A stretch of 64,000 bases of DNA from Haemaphysalis longicornis (GCA_013339765.2 CM023449.1:105068417-105132416); one strand, 5' to 3'. Counted from the first letter of the stretch, positions 1-11,229 are shown. Numbers and translations: made by a program. Notes: generated from the letters alone by a model not told the origin.

Positions 1-61
1 TCATCCCATCCTCGTCGCCAGTTGTGGTGACCGGTCCCGCGAACATAGCGCGCGGCAGTGA

Positions 62-841
62 GGACACAACAGCCGCTGTCGGGGGCGTAGGCCCTCTGAC
101 CCACAGGTCACGCGCTCTACCTTTAATGGTACTCTCGTCGCGGCATCTCGTGGATGTACAGTGGAAGTTCCTCCGTGTATTGCTCCCAGGTGGCGCCAGT
201 TACCACAGGTTTATATTTCAAAGCAATGGGAGCATCTTTATTTCTTGTCAGCAGAAGCCCAGGAGTATATCAAGCGAATTGGCATTCTGTGCTGCCCAGC
301 CAATCCGGAGAAGGATGCAGCGACCCGCCGCAGTTCAGCTCATTCGGTGCTTCTGGATAGAAAGATGGCCCTCTAACCGCTCTTCCACCGTGTTTTAGAG
401 CCCCGTGCTAAGCAACTTTCGGTGGACGCACTCATGAGAAGACAAATGGCTTGCTCAACCGCCTTTCTAAATTAATATATAAAGCATCTTAAGTCCTCCT
501 TTCCGAGAAGAAGGCAGGGGGTTGACGTTAGTGATTCTCAAGAGGACAAAAGCTTCAACTAATTAGAATGTATCAGATTCCTTGAGGCCTCGCTTCCTGC
601 TGTAAACTCGCCTGATCATGTGTATGATTTTATTGATAGTGTGTTTGAGCCGCTGCAAGGATCCGTCACTCTTAGTGTTCGTCTGAAGATGCAGGCGCAG
701 GATCTTGATGCTGGGGCTTGGAGTGATGGCCTGGCCATCAAGGAGTATTTGAATGTGTTCTTTGGGGTGTCGTTTGTCGTGAGGGCGGACGACAAGGTTC
801 AGGAAGGCACAGGCTCTAGCACACGGAGTTACTACAATTGA
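62..841 (+). pseudogene. Decayed ORF of unknown family
   Basis: One reading frame (positions congruent to 2 mod 3) runs from just after a stop near 59 to a stop at 841, broken by only three in-frame stops, at about 377, 473 and 560. The last segment reads as a compositionally normal protein (for example FIDSVFEPLQGSV and DGLAIKEYLNVFFGV). No ATG opens the longest pieces, and no transmembrane or zinc-finger pattern is visible. I do not recognise the family; it may be a transposon gene because the surroundings are all mobile elements. Shared frame and protein-like composition are what I see; that it is one ancient gene is inference. Confidence 0.35.
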
Positions 842-961
842 GATGCCTTGGGTTGGTGTGAGCTTCCTTTATTCGCTATGGCGTGGCATTCAGCGAGAAT
901 GCAGGGGTTAAACCCATAGATGTGCTGGGTGAGTGCACCACTTTTCTTCCCCATCTCCGCG

Positions 962-1055
962 TGGGCTCGTAGCTCAGTCGGTAAGATAACGGGCTCTTGC
1001 TTTGTTTCTCTGTTAGTTCCTGGTTCGATTCCTGGCGGTGCAGTAAATTCTTTTG
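962..1055 (+). repeat. tRNA-like sequence with A and B boxes (pseudo-tRNA or SINE head)
   Basis: An A-box-like TAGCTCAGTCGG lies at 970-981 and a B-box GGTTCGATTCC at 1022-1032, about 50 bases apart, as in RNA polymerase III type 2 promoters. The would-be acceptor ends do not pair and the anticodon arm is unclear, so this is not a functional tRNA gene. It could be a degenerate tRNA or the head of a SINE whose body I cannot delimit. Confidence 0.45.
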
Positions 1056-1831
<776 letters not shown>

Positions 1832-1866
1832 TAAGAAGATCACAATGGAAACAAGATAATAAAATT

Positions 1867-1904
1867 GACTCAATGTTTCGGATGGGGACCGTCTTTTATC
1901 AAGA
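1867..1904 (-). ncRNA. Hammerhead-ribozyme-like motif in PLE terminus (R1)
   Basis: Read on the minus strand there is TGATAAA, a short hairpin with arms GACGG and CCATC, then CGAAAC, ATTGA and GTC. This follows the hammerhead core layout CUGAUGA, stem II, GAAA, short stem III, GUC cleavage triplet. The first core block deviates from the consensus and one stem II pair is mismatched. Hammerhead motifs are known in Penelope-like elements. Stem I pairing is weak here, so activity is doubtful. Confidence 0.4.
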
Positions 1905-1937
1905 GGGATATGTTACAGAATGGCAGTTCTTTATGTA

Positions 1938-2491
1938 CAGTGCTCAGCGATTGAAATGCGATACTCTGAGTGCGTGGCTGCCGTTGCCTGTTGCGCCACA
2001 GGTGAGCGCTTGTGAAAGCGAGCTGGCGCATTGTGGTATACGATGAGGGTGAGCGCGTTAGTAACGCATGCTTAGTGCATCCGGGAGATAGCCCTTCAGT
2101 GTGTGGTTCTTGGCGGCGCCATAGGCGTGCTACATGCCATGGCTTCAAAACGCTGCGCGTGCGTGCCGTGCGTGTCACAATAACACATCGCAATAAATGC
2201 ACAGTCAAATTCTTCATAACGCGCGCGGTGCCAGCTCACCCAGCTTCGCGCGGCGCGGCGCGGCACGCAGGCGCAGAGTTTTGAAGTCATGGCATGTCGC
2301 ACCCCTATGACGCCGCCAAGAACTACACACTGAAGGGCTGTCTGCCGGATGCAGTCAGCATGCGTCACGAACGCTCTCACTCTCACCGTATACCACAATG
2401 CGTCAGCTCGCTTTCACAAGCGCTCACCTGTGGCGCGACAAGCACCGGCAGCCACGCGCTCCGAGTATCGCGTTTCAATCGCTGAGCACTG
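1938..2491. mobile_element. Palindromic MITE, Tc1/mariner-type ends with TA target duplication
   Basis: The element is nearly a perfect foldback. The left arm (1938 to about 2170) and right arm (about 2258-2491) are reverse complements with scattered mismatches. The ends are CAGTGCTCAGCG and CGCTGAGCACTG, flanked by TA on both sides (1936-1937 and 2492-2493), as in Tc1/mariner elements. The paralogous PLE regions near 12095 and 14725 carry the uninterrupted site (tttataTAcagtt), so this is a true insertion into the PLE terminal region. It has no transposase and would depend on one supplied in trans. Confidence 0.85.
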
Positions 2492-3860
2492 TACAGTTAA
2501 AGGATTTAAGGATCTAGTTGCGTGACGTGCATTAAGGGCAGAAAGACATGAGAAAGGGAGAAAAGAGCATAAAGGTGAGCTAGGCAGGCAGTAATAAGGA
2601 AGGTGTAAACCAAAACGCATGAATAAGTTACAGAGGGAAACGGAAAGAGAGGAGAAAGCAAAAACTAAACGGCATCAAAAAGTGGGAGAGAAAGGCAGGA
2701 ATAAGAAAGGATCAAAAGTAAAAAAAAATTGCAAAAAATGGGAGATGGATGAACGACAGACACGCAAATTGGTCTTGCTAGCGGATGAGTGACGGGCGAC
2801 ACTAGACTGCGTGGTCGACAGGAGCGGCGAGGTGTAACATGCCTCTGTCAGCGTCGGCTCCCAGGGGAAAGCACTACGCATACGCGCGCGTGCTTTGAAG
2901 CCCCCGCGTGCGAAGTGTGCGTGTTTTTGTCGGCCTCAAAGACGGCCCCCAATTACCCTCCCTCCACCATTTTCTCTTTAGGTCGTGCCCGGAACCAAAA
3001 CGTGTCCGAGAAATATGGGGAGCGCATAGACGGGCGCCCCGATGGCTGCGAACAAGGGCCGGTCAAAGCAAGCCGCTTCAGCGGCGCCAACAACTGACGG
3101 CTAAGCTGTCGGGAAGTCCCAATAGGAGTGACGAGTGATGAATCGCTTTGCGTGGCGAGGCCGTGAAAGCCATACGTTAACAGGGAGGCCAGAACGGAGG
3201 GGTACAGGCGTTAAAACCAACACAGGAACGCCAACAAACAGAAAAAGTAGACTAATAAAAAATAAAAACAGCTGAAAAAAATGTTCTCGCAGTTTTCACA
3301 AAGCTCGAGTTATTGACCGAGCCCTAAATTTTCACAACAAGATGAGCCTTTCAACAAGATTTCCGTAGGCTTTCAAGCACGTTCGTGGTGTTTCTGAGAC
3401 TAACAATGTTTATTATTTAAAAAATGACACAGACAAATGGCAGCATAATGCCGGTACAGGTAAAAATCAACTGAAGTACGCATCAAGAAAATTAAATAAA
3501 CAGGTGAAGGATCTTGAGCATCTGTTGCAAACCAAGGCAGCGATAACAATAGACATCAGGTCTCTATAGCGGAAGATCCTTCGAAATACTAAGCAAAACT
3601 AGCTGTTGGGTAACATTTTTTTAAGGAGGGGCATTACAGGCATGCAAATGGCGGTGCGAACCGCATACATTAGCACAGGAACGAAAAGCAGCAAGTATTG
3701 CTGGTATTTACAAGGGTAAAGGAAGTACAGACAGAACGCCAATTGCGGAACGACTTTTGTGAACTGCAAGTCGAACAGCAAGCTTTTGCACAAATCCTCA
3801 AATTGGCTCATGGAAACATTGCGGGACCTAAAAAAGCTACTGAACGATTAAACCACTAAG

Positions 3861-4481
3861 AATGTAAGGCTTGCGTCTGAGAACGAGGAGCTTCACGCGA
3901 AAAACGCGGCGATGGAAAGCATGCTACAAAATCTGGAATCGCGACTTGTTCACATGGGGCTGTACTCCAGGAAAACTAATTTGGAGATACAGGGTGTAAT
4001 CTCAAAAGACGATGAATCCATCACTGCAATCATCTCGATAGTTGGCTCTGACATAAACGTGAAGATCGACTATGCTGATATTGAGGCTTGCCATCGTGTG
4101 CCCACTCGCAACACTGATAGGTCCCATATCATTGTCCAGTTCAGGTTACGCACAAAACGCGACAATGTTCTGAAGAAAGCAAAGAAAATTCGGTTAACCA
4201 ACAATGACCTCGGGCATGAAAACACCGCTCCAGTAAATGTTAATGAACATCTTTGCCCCTCACAAAAGAAACTGCTCGCCATGGCCGTCAAAAAGAAGCA
4301 CGAACACCACTGGAAAAGCATCTGTTTGTTCAATGGAAAGATATATGCGAAGGGAGGTGATGACTCGCCCATTGTGTCGATAATGCAAGGAAACGATCTC
4401 GGCAATATCTGTGCGAAGAAGCGTACCAATACTACAAGCGTAGTGCATGCTGAAGCGGCGAGATTAGCCGTAGAGCCCTGA
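3861..4481 (+). pseudogene. LINE ORF1 protein remnant
   Basis: The frame contains a short heptad-like coiled-coil start (ENEELHAKNAAMESMLQNL), then a compact domain with IEACHRVPTRN and IIVQFRLRTKRDNVLKKAKKIR. This resembles the RNA-binding and C-terminal domains of ORF1 proteins in CR1/L2-type LINEs. In life it would coat the element RNA in a ribonucleoprotein particle. The intact part is 189 codons from an ATG at 3912, and the same frame is open back to about 3852. Sequence from about 3400 to 3850 is probably further ORF1 coding DNA but is full of stops. Its place directly before the endonuclease supports the call. Confidence 0.6.
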
Positions 4482-4557
4482 ACAAAACAAAAACTGCTTC
4501 TGTCCAAAACCAGAAACCACACAATGAACTTCCTTCAGGATTTGTCGTGTTCAGGAC

Positions 4558-5467
4558 TTGTCGTGTGAATCGGTCGTACATATTAATATACGTTCTATTA
4601 GTAATGAAGAGGATTCCGTTGCTTTGTTCTTAGACCAAATTTGTTTTAAGTTTACCCTAATGATGTTTTCGGAAACCTGGTATCAAAGCGATTCTAAAAT
4701 ATTAAATTTTCCATGTTATAATACCTTTTACGTAAATCGTGCGAACAAACGGTGGTGGCGTGGCTATTTATTTTACTGAAAAAAGAAAGTGTGAAATGCT
4801 ATCTCAATTGTCACGAGTTACAGGTGATGCTTTTCGTATACCTTGGTATACGAAAAGCAAATCATATGTGTTATCTATCGCCCTCCCACAGGAAGTGTTC
4901 TGCACTTCATGGGTTTCCTAGAAGGGTTTTTAGACTTCGCAAGACAACAATTCTAACCTAATTTGTGGAGGGGATTTCAACTTGAATATCTTGGACCCAG
5001 ATCGGTTGGTTCGAGAGTTCAATAATAGAATTTCTGTGTATGGTTTCGTAAACTTAATCAGCACTGAAACAAGAGTCACACAATCTACTTCTTCTGCGCT
5101 TGACTTGCTTATCACCAATATTGAAACTATGGTCTGCAATGCTGGTACAGTAGCATCGGATTGGAGCGATCACAGTCCGGTCTTTTCAATTTACCAGACA
5201 TCTTCTGTGGAAAACGATGCCCGATCTGTGCCTTTATTTGTTCAGCGGGTCACCCAAGACAGGCTCGAATCATTTCAAGAAGACGTCATGAACCAGGACT
5301 CGTCGTCTGTGCTTCCCAAACAAAATGTAAATGATGCGTACAAAGAGTTTATGCAAGTCTTTGGGCGCATTTACGCAATTCATTTGCCGTTCACAGCGTT
5401 GAAATTACTGAAAAAGATTATGGAAGCCTTGGGTGATTCTAGAACACATAAATATCATAAATACTAA
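4558..5467 (+). pseudogene. LINE apurinic-type endonuclease domain remnant
   Basis: The start has the VHINIRSISN pattern that opens the endonuclease of many CR1/Jockey-like LINEs, followed by MFSETWYQSD, which carries the SETW motif. After frameshifts near 4755 and 4940 the second half reads GLVNLISTETRVTQ-like and SALDLLITN, then the D-x-SDHSPV motif (DWSDHSPV), the usual end of the nuclease. The enzyme would nick target DNA to prime reverse transcription. At least two frameshifts separate the pieces. A 30-bp perfect palindrome sits inside at 4829-4858. Confidence 0.7.
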
Positions 5468-5494
5468 AAAAACGTTTACCATTCTTTTCTGCGA

Positions 5495-5875
5495 ATGCGC
5501 TCGGAGGAAAAACTTAAACAGTTCAAACGTTTCACGAATCACCTGAACACAGAGTTGCGGCATTCAAAAATAATTTACTATCGACATATCTCTGAAAATA
5601 TTACTCAGCAATGCCCTGATGTTGCTTGGAAGACGATAAACGAAGTCCTCGGTCGGAATAGTAATAGATCTGCTGTGGAAATGTTAACTCTGACCAACCG
5701 TGAACTTAAAGGCAAAGAACTTGCGAACTACCTAAATAATCACTTTGTTAATACAAACGTAACCGATAACTGCCCACCAGATATCAGCAGTCACAAAAGC
5801 AGTTATATTGATAGTATATTTCTTAAACCAACAGAAGAACATGAAATCCACAATACGTTTATGACTGCGAAATAA
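5495..5875 (+). pseudogene. LINE linker between endonuclease and RT
   Basis: This 126-codon fragment has YYRHISENITQQ, AWKTINEVLGRN and an ELANYLNNHFVN segment. These match the style of the region between endonuclease and reverse transcriptase in CR1/L2-like LINEs, where ADYFNNFF-type motifs precede the RT. It is separated from the preceding piece by a short frame change and ends at a stop just before the RT N-terminus. Confidence 0.6.
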
Positions 5876-5884
5876 CAACTCACT

Positions 5885-6598
5885 GTATATTGATAACTTT
5901 CAAATTCGACCTGTTAAATATGTCTTGCCGTTTATCACTTCCCCACTAGCCCACATCTTTAACTTGGCCATTGAGTCTGGTGTTTTTCCCGATGCCATGA
6001 TAAGGGCCAGAGTACCAGTTACAATGCCACAAATTAAAGACCAATCCCTGTTCTACCTGTTTTTTTCCAAAGGGCTTGAAAAATTGTATGTTCCCGATTA
6101 AGAAATTTTTTGATTGAAAAAGTGCTAACTGAGTCTCAATTTGGATTTCGGGCAGGAAAATCCACAGAATTGGCTTTATTGACCCTAAAAGAAAACATCA
6201 TAAAAAACACTGAACAAAAGTTGTATACAGTAGGTCTCTTCCTGGGCTTCAGTAAGGTTTTCGACGTAATTGACCATGATGTTCTTGCTGCTATGCTTGA
6301 ACAATACGGTATTCGCGGAAAACCTTTAGCCTTGGTTGACTCTTACCTGGAAGGCCGACAGCAATGCGTTTTTATTAATAACCACAAGTCATCTCTTTTA
6401 CCGGTCTCGCAGGGAGTACCTCAGGGTAGTGTGTTAGTTCCCTTTTTATTCATTACGTACATAAACGACATTGTCCAGATTGATGGCGAAGTTAAATTTG
6501 TGATCAACGCTGACGATACCACTTTTACTGTCTCGGGTTCTAATCTAGATAACATAATTGTAAAATGCAAAGAAGTTCTTAAGAAGGTATCTTTATAG
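5885..6598 (+). pseudogene. LINE reverse transcriptase remnant
   Basis: RT blocks can be followed: an N-terminal stretch with AHIFNLAIESGVFPD near 5950, then FGFRAGKSTELAL, FLGFSKVFDVIDHDVL, QGVPQGSVLVPFLFITYIND, and NADDTTFTVSGS in place of YADDT. The catalytic YADD is therefore mutated at the first residue, and DFSKAFD has become GFSKVFD, which loses a catalytic Asp. Several stops lie between 6050 and 6110. The family copies element RNA at the nicked target. The element cannot be active. Confidence 0.8.
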
Positions 6599-6653
6599 TC
6601 CAAAAAGAATAGGCTCAGTATTAATATAACGAAAACGAAGGCCATCATCTTCC

Positions 6654-7292
6654 GTGCTAAAAAGAAACTCTTTTTCTCATCAGCCAAATTATGAACACCA
6701 GCCTGTTTCTATTGTCAGTGACCACACAATTCTAAAATTATATTTTTCTTCAAACCTAAAGTGGGACACTCAAACTGACTTTCTTAGCAAAAAGTGGTCG
6801 GCAGTTGCATTAGTATCGCGTTGTCGCAGTATCCTTCCGCTAGAAGCAAAGCTTCAAATCTACTATGGCCTTTTTTATTCATACCTAAATTACTGCAGTT
6901 TGGTCTGGGCTACAACAGCTAAAACCAACATGAATAGGATTGTCACCATACAGAAAAAAATTGTTCCACAAATATCAATTATTAATCGCACTGACACAAC
7001 CCGAGAAGCCTTTGAAGAGCATAATTTGCTACGAGCCGATAAGATGTACAAGTTTCGCCTATTGCAAATGTTCATGTTTTCATCAGCCAAAATTGTTAAT
7101 TACCTCTTCTTTTTGGCGTCGTTACAACCTTACTCACAGGCTGTCAAAACGCGCTGCACTGATATATGGGCTGTACCACATTTCCGTACAAATTACAAGT
7201 TTCAATCAATATCTCATAAAATTCCCAACAAACACCATGAAACTACTGAATACAGCAGGAGGCAGCTTCGAAAATACATGGTGCGATTGTAA
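6654..7292 (+). pseudogene. LINE RT thumb and C-terminal region
   Basis: The frame continues the RT after a stop and shift at 6598. It has KLYFSSNLKWDTQTDFLSKK, the conserved YLGV.. H-type region after the catalytic core, then LPLEAKLQIYYGLFYSYLNYCSLVWATT, typical of the C-terminal part of CR1/Jockey-type LINE proteins. The final segment tapers into the 3' untranslated region, which ends in the pentamer repeat at 7712. Confidence 0.7.
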
Positions 7293-7839
7293 AAAAAGGA
7301 GATCTGGAGTGTTTCAGGGATTTTTGCATCTAGCTTCCGTGTCCGACCTGATTGTTCTGTACAGTGTGCCTGGAAAGTATTTTGTACATCATGTTTGTTT
7401 CTGCTTTCGTTGTTGTTGCATTGTGATTATGTATAGTGTATTATGAATTTTCTGCGTGAGAATGAATCTAAATTTATAATTGTTATTTCTGATCTAGACA
7501 AAAAGATTGTTTTTTTTCTTAACTTTTCTTCATTATGAAACATTTCTGTGAACCTTGAGCAAAAACATGCCTCATTCCAGCTGTATTTGTGTACCTTTGT
7601 CTGATGTGCCTTGTAACGGCTTCCTGGCCTCTGTGAAAGCTGTTGAAGCAGATTTTAGCCAGGAAGCCACCCAGTTGATTCTGTGAAAAAAACGAATTGA
7701 ATTGAATTGAAATAGGCTAGTAACCGGGGGCAAGAAAAATGTCGCACAAAATTCCATACATCACACGGAGAGAAAGTAAGTTTACCAGTACTCTCGTTTG
7801 TACGACTTTCAGGGGAGTTGAATTTGTATATCAGCATGG

Positions 7840-8310
7840 ATTCGTGCACTTCACCATCGTGATGGGTCCTGAAGCTCGACTGAAGTACAGTGACTGCCGA
7901 TTTGTTGAAAGTATGCCTTAGTGTGAAGTGCTTGGATTACGGAAGGTGGGGCAGTGCGGTTACGCGGGGTCAGTTATTGTTACACGCATTCTAAGGACTG
8001 TTCCTGAATGCCCAATGTGCTGAGCGTAGCAAAATGGGCATTCAAGGAGATAAATGACGTATTCGGTGTCGCAGTTGTAGTCGCCCTGTATACGGAAGGA
8101 GAAGTGTGACCCTGTGCTTTGCACTGTTTCTGTTTTTTCTGTGATGGCACAAAGTTTGCACCGAGATTTCTGGCATCGTCTGGTACCTGTGGTTTTTGAG
8201 TTGCTAGTTTTAGAGAACGCAATGTCTTTTATATTTTCAACTCTCATGTAAAATAACACTGAAAGGCGGGCTAGTTGGTGACCATTCATAGCTGTAACTT
8301 TTGCGCACAC
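7840..8310 (-). pseudogene. Penelope-like GIY-YIG endonuclease domain (PLE-A1)
   Basis: The minus-strand frame reads CQKSRCKLC followed by TETVQSTGSHF, then YVIYLLECPFC and QHIGHSGTVLRMRV. This is the PLE endonuclease: a Cys pair linker, then the GIY-YIG core (here VIYLLE and HIGHSG) and an Arg in the following helix. The same architecture, better preserved, is in PLE-A2 at 12888-13200. The frame breaks after the first half of the nuclease near 7975. The enzyme would make the nick that primes target-primed reverse transcription. A segment near 8230-8300 carries an ACCAACTAGCCC-like motif also found at the tail of PLE-B. Confidence 0.75.
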
Positions 8311-8339
8311 AAAAAACGAGGACTAAACCGAGACACGAA

Positions 8340-8624
8340 GACCAGCGGGAAGGCTCTTTTCGGGAAGGCTCTGGAAACAGGAGTTTCTTTTATTTGCATT
8401 GGAGATTTATGTTATAATGCTTTTTAAGTATGTCATTCACGTTTGGAGCACCAACAAAATAAGTGGGAATGGGATTACTTATGATTTTTGAAGCGGAAGG
8501 TCTTTAGCACCGTTTGGGAGTTCGGTTTTGTCGGTCTTGTCAGCCTGAGCAATTGCGTAATCTATGACAGGCAGCCGATGCTGTTGACGGAGAAGATTGT
8601 TTGGAAGCCTTTCGCCATTTGAAT
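8340..8624 (-). pseudogene. PLE-A1 connector between RT thumb and endonuclease
   Basis: Minus-strand translation gives LPVIDYAIAQADKTDKTEL, which aligns by eye with LPVIDDAIAKADRKDRTQL at the start of PLE-A2 (12540-12620). The alignment continues through a Pro/Thr-rich stretch toward the nuclease. A few stops are present. Near 8340-8400 the similarity weakens and extra sequence may be inserted. Confidence 0.6.
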
Positions 8625-9256
8625 TTAAAGGAACCAAGAAAAGCCTTTTGTAAAAGTTACAAAAGGCCTGTATTGTCGCGTAGTACCAATATAGCGATCC
8701 AATGCCATTGAAATTATTGACCTACATTCAGTATTAGCTGCGCGAGAAGCAATTAACTGCACCTCTCCTTCCTTGCCGATCGATTCCTCCTCCCTCTCTG
8801 CTTCCTTCAAAGCAGCTGGAAACACCGGGAATAGCCATGTGACGTCGCGACGCTCGACTTCCGTTCTCCGATAGCTACATTCCTGCGCCTAGGCACGCGT
8901 CAATCGCTGCGGACTCGCCTTTTCCTAGTGATCGCGCAGGAAGGAGGAAGAGCAGCCGGAAGCCGATGGCAGTGACGTTGCCGGCGGTTGACAACCGGCC
9001 GAATCAGGGGGGCGCCTCGCCGTTGCGTCAGCCGTGACCGGCATTGCGTCATGCGCGGTCGGCGTTGCGTCAGCCGCGGTAGGCTCGCTGTGGCGTCGAG
9101 CTCATCGGCTGAGAAAGGCGATCTTCAAAAATTGTTCCCGAATTGTCCGTACAACGTATGGGGGTCACACTTGGCTCACAAATCACGCGCTATGTGTTCT
9201 ACCACCTGATTGCATTTGATTGCCACCTTCACAAAGCTTTTCTGGGTCCCTTTAAG
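8625..9256. mobile_element. TIR element (MITE-like) inside PLE-A1
   Basis: The left end reads TTTAAAGGAACCAAGAAAAGC (with one base trimmed or added) and the right end, reverse complemented, CTTAAAGGGACCCAGAAAAGC. These are imperfect terminal inverted repeats of about 21 bp. The PLE protein alignment breaks exactly here and resumes on either side: RT thumb above 9260, connector below 8624. The interior is GC-rich, with no transposase. The target duplication is ambiguous because TTTAA letters overlap the ends. Confidence 0.6.
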
Positions 9257-9259
9257 TGC

Positions 9260-10690
9260 TGATGGGCCGAACACAGCCGTTTAAACCTAACCGACTGGCT
9301 TTGCGGTATGCCAGCCCTGTAGTGCTTGACTTGGCCACTTTTCAAGTGCAGGAATTGGTGGTTATCCGTCGGTTCCCTGTACAATGATGGTGAGAGTGTT
9401 TCTGAGGATATTTTGGCCGGCACATCCAGGAAGTAGTTTCAGAGGCCGAATAAAAGGTGGAAAATAAAATGTGGTCGTCAACGTTTTTGAAGGCCGTTAT
9501 GAATTCTAAAAGGCTGATTTCTCCGCGACACCAGATCAGAAGATGTCATCAATGAACGTTTTGCAGAAAAGCGGCTGCAGCGTTCTTCTGCCAAGAAATC
9601 TCTTTTCCAACTTGCCCACTAATAGATTTGCGTAGTTTAGGCCCATTTGTGTGCCCATTGAAGTTTCATTGGTCTGTATGAAGTGCTTGTTATCAAATCT
9701 GAATTTATTCATTTCATGAATCATTTTTAAATGTTCTTCCAGGGTTTCACTGCATACAAGTTTGGTGAGAGGTTCTGATTCTTCGTGCAACTGAATGACT
9801 GCTTTGACGCCGCCCTCATGTGGAATGTTCATGTAGAGAGAGGCACCATCAAGGGTGACAAGTAGGCTGTTGGAAGGTATGTGGAAATCTAGTATTGGGT
9901 TGAGAACATCGGTCGTCTCCTAATGCAGAGGGGAGGGTGTAAAGAATGTCTTTTATGAGAACGTCTAGAAAGATGGAGACATTTTCTGTCACAGTGCCTA
10001 TAGCGGAAACAACGGGTCTACCAGGATGGTGTTTCTTTTGATGGGGAAAAAGTAGAATCGTCTACGAACTGCATTTAGAGGCAAAAATGAACGCGCAGTT
10101 GTCTGGATAATTTTCTTCTCCCGCACCAGTGAGACAGCCTTTCCAGCAGGTTCAGTTTGGATGTTGGATGGCTACACAGGTGTTGGGTGGCTACACACAG
10201 CTTTATAAAAAGAATTGTCATTGCGTGGTCTGTACTCCTCTTTTAAGTAGTCTGTTTTGTTCAGGATGACTATACCTCACCTTTATCCGCAGGCATACTA
10301 ATATATCAGGAAAGGAGCTTAGTGTGCTTAACGCTGTCTCTTGTCTTTTAGAATTGTTCGTCTGGCACGAAACGTTTTTCTCTTATAAGCGGAAATGATG
10401 TCATCTTGCAAAGCAATAATGTACAAGTAAACACTCTTACATCACTGAATTGGGGGCGTCTAATGCCGGGTTGACTGGAATTTCGAATCTGCGGTGCCAG
10501 TTTGTGGCCTGTCTTGAAAGTACTCCTTCAGTCTTAGTGTGCGGGCAAACTCATCAAGATCTTTGTACAACTGGAACTCATTTGCGTGGCCATTCGCAGG
10601 ACAGAATTTTAAACTCCTTGACAAAACGCGGCATTCATCATCCGAGAGTACGTGGCCTGATAGGTTTACCACGCTGTTTCCACTAGAGCT
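9260..10690 (-). pseudogene. Penelope-like reverse transcriptase (PLE-A1)
   Basis: Reading down the minus strand: an N-terminal block with NLSGHVLSDDECRVLSRSL and DLDEFARTLRLKEYF near 10670-10500, GIVILNKTDYL near 10270, a block like IVSAIGTVTENVS, motif A as TLDGASLYMNIPHEGG near 9850, MGTQMGL.YANLLVGKLE, and the catalytic FIDDIF at 9538-9555. The thumb follows as LYREPTDNHQFLH near 9370. All are hallmarks of PLE RTs, which are related to telomerase RT. The IDD catalytic pair is intact, but frames shift several times. The copy is not functional. Confidence 0.8.
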
Positions 10691-11120
10691 GTTTTATTTA
10701 CCATAAAGTTCTATATTATACAATGAATGTGTAGCTCAACTTTTGTGACTGATGTAAATGGGGTAATTTACTTGAAGATGAAGTAGGTTCTTCTGGTTGA
10801 TATTTATCATTTGACATCTTTTTTGTTTTTGAAATGATTGTAGCTCATCGACTTCACGGCGGTCCAAGCAATATTCGGCAAGAATGTTGTTTTTCTTATT
10901 CACAATAGAGAGGAGACACATATATTGTTGCAAGAAAATGGTGTCGAGCAGTTTTTTTTTTTTTGAAGCTTCGTGAAGCGTGCCTTTCCACTTGGTTTTT
11001 AGACGCGCCAGTGGTCGCTGACCTTAGGTAACTGCAGACACCTTTATGAACAATGATACACGCATTATATATATTCGAGGTAGCTATATGGCAATTATAT
11101 CTAACTCTTTTTATCAATTA
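10690..11120 (-). pseudogene. PLE-A1 N-terminal region
   Basis: Short minus-strand frames contain KNQVERHASRSFKKKK and NNILAEYCLDRREVDEL, a basic, helical style of sequence typical of the region upstream of the RT in Penelope-like proteins. A poly-A run (on the minus strand) near 10951-10964 shifts the frame. No clear initiation codon can be chosen, and where the element starts is uncertain. Confidence 0.45.
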
Positions 11121-11229
11121 TTCTTTGGAGGAAAAAAACCCGGGACACAGTAGAAACAGTCTGGTTACCTGGAGGGATATTATATCGTCAATTTGAGTGT
11201 CTGCCTTGGTTCATGTCACTGCGCTTCTA

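Larger units (their letters stand above)
1836..3258 (-). repeat. PLE-A 3' terminal region, copy R1
   Basis: This is the reverse complement of the PLE-A 3' untranslated and terminal sequence. It matches 12000-12475 in the same orientation and 13200-14815 in the opposite orientation. Shared landmarks are a GTTTC-centred hairpin near 1885, the segment 2700-3000 containing a ctagactgcgtgg-like core, and a stretch near 3090-3125. It is interrupted by the MITE at 1938-2491. An AATAAA-like signal lies near the outer end in copies R2 and R3 but is mutated here. Confidence 0.7.
3259..7712 (+). mobile_element. CR1/L2-like LINE, near full length, degenerate
   Basis: This non-LTR retrotransposon has ORF1, an apurinic-type endonuclease, a reverse transcriptase and a C-terminal region in order. 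The 3' end is a short AATTG-type pentamer repeat (about 7694-7712) instead of poly(A), as in CR1/L2 relatives. A degenerate 11-bp target duplication is visible: TAGACTAATAA at 3248-3258 and TAGGCTAGTAA at 7713-7723 (two mismatches). The flanks on both sides are PLE-A sequence, so this LINE landed in PLE-A1. The reading frames contain several stops and shifts. The clade call is from RT motif style, not a tree. Confidence 0.75.
1836..11120 (-). mobile_element. Penelope-like element PLE-A1 with nested insertions
   Basis: On the minus strand the order is N-terminal region (about 11120-10690), reverse transcriptase (10690-9260), connector (8624-8300), GIY-YIG-type endonuclease (8310-7840) and 3' untranslated/terminal region (3258-1836). 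This is the Penelope-like order: RT followed by a C-terminal GIY-YIG nuclease. The element is interrupted by a MITE (1938-2491), a LINE (3259-7712) and a TIR element (about 8625-9256). Removing these aligns the 3' region with the one in PLE-A2 (13200-14815), which supports the reconstruction of one element. The coding region has multiple stops and frameshifts, so the copy is dead. The 3' end abuts (TA)n. The 5' limit is uncertain. Confidence 0.75.
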
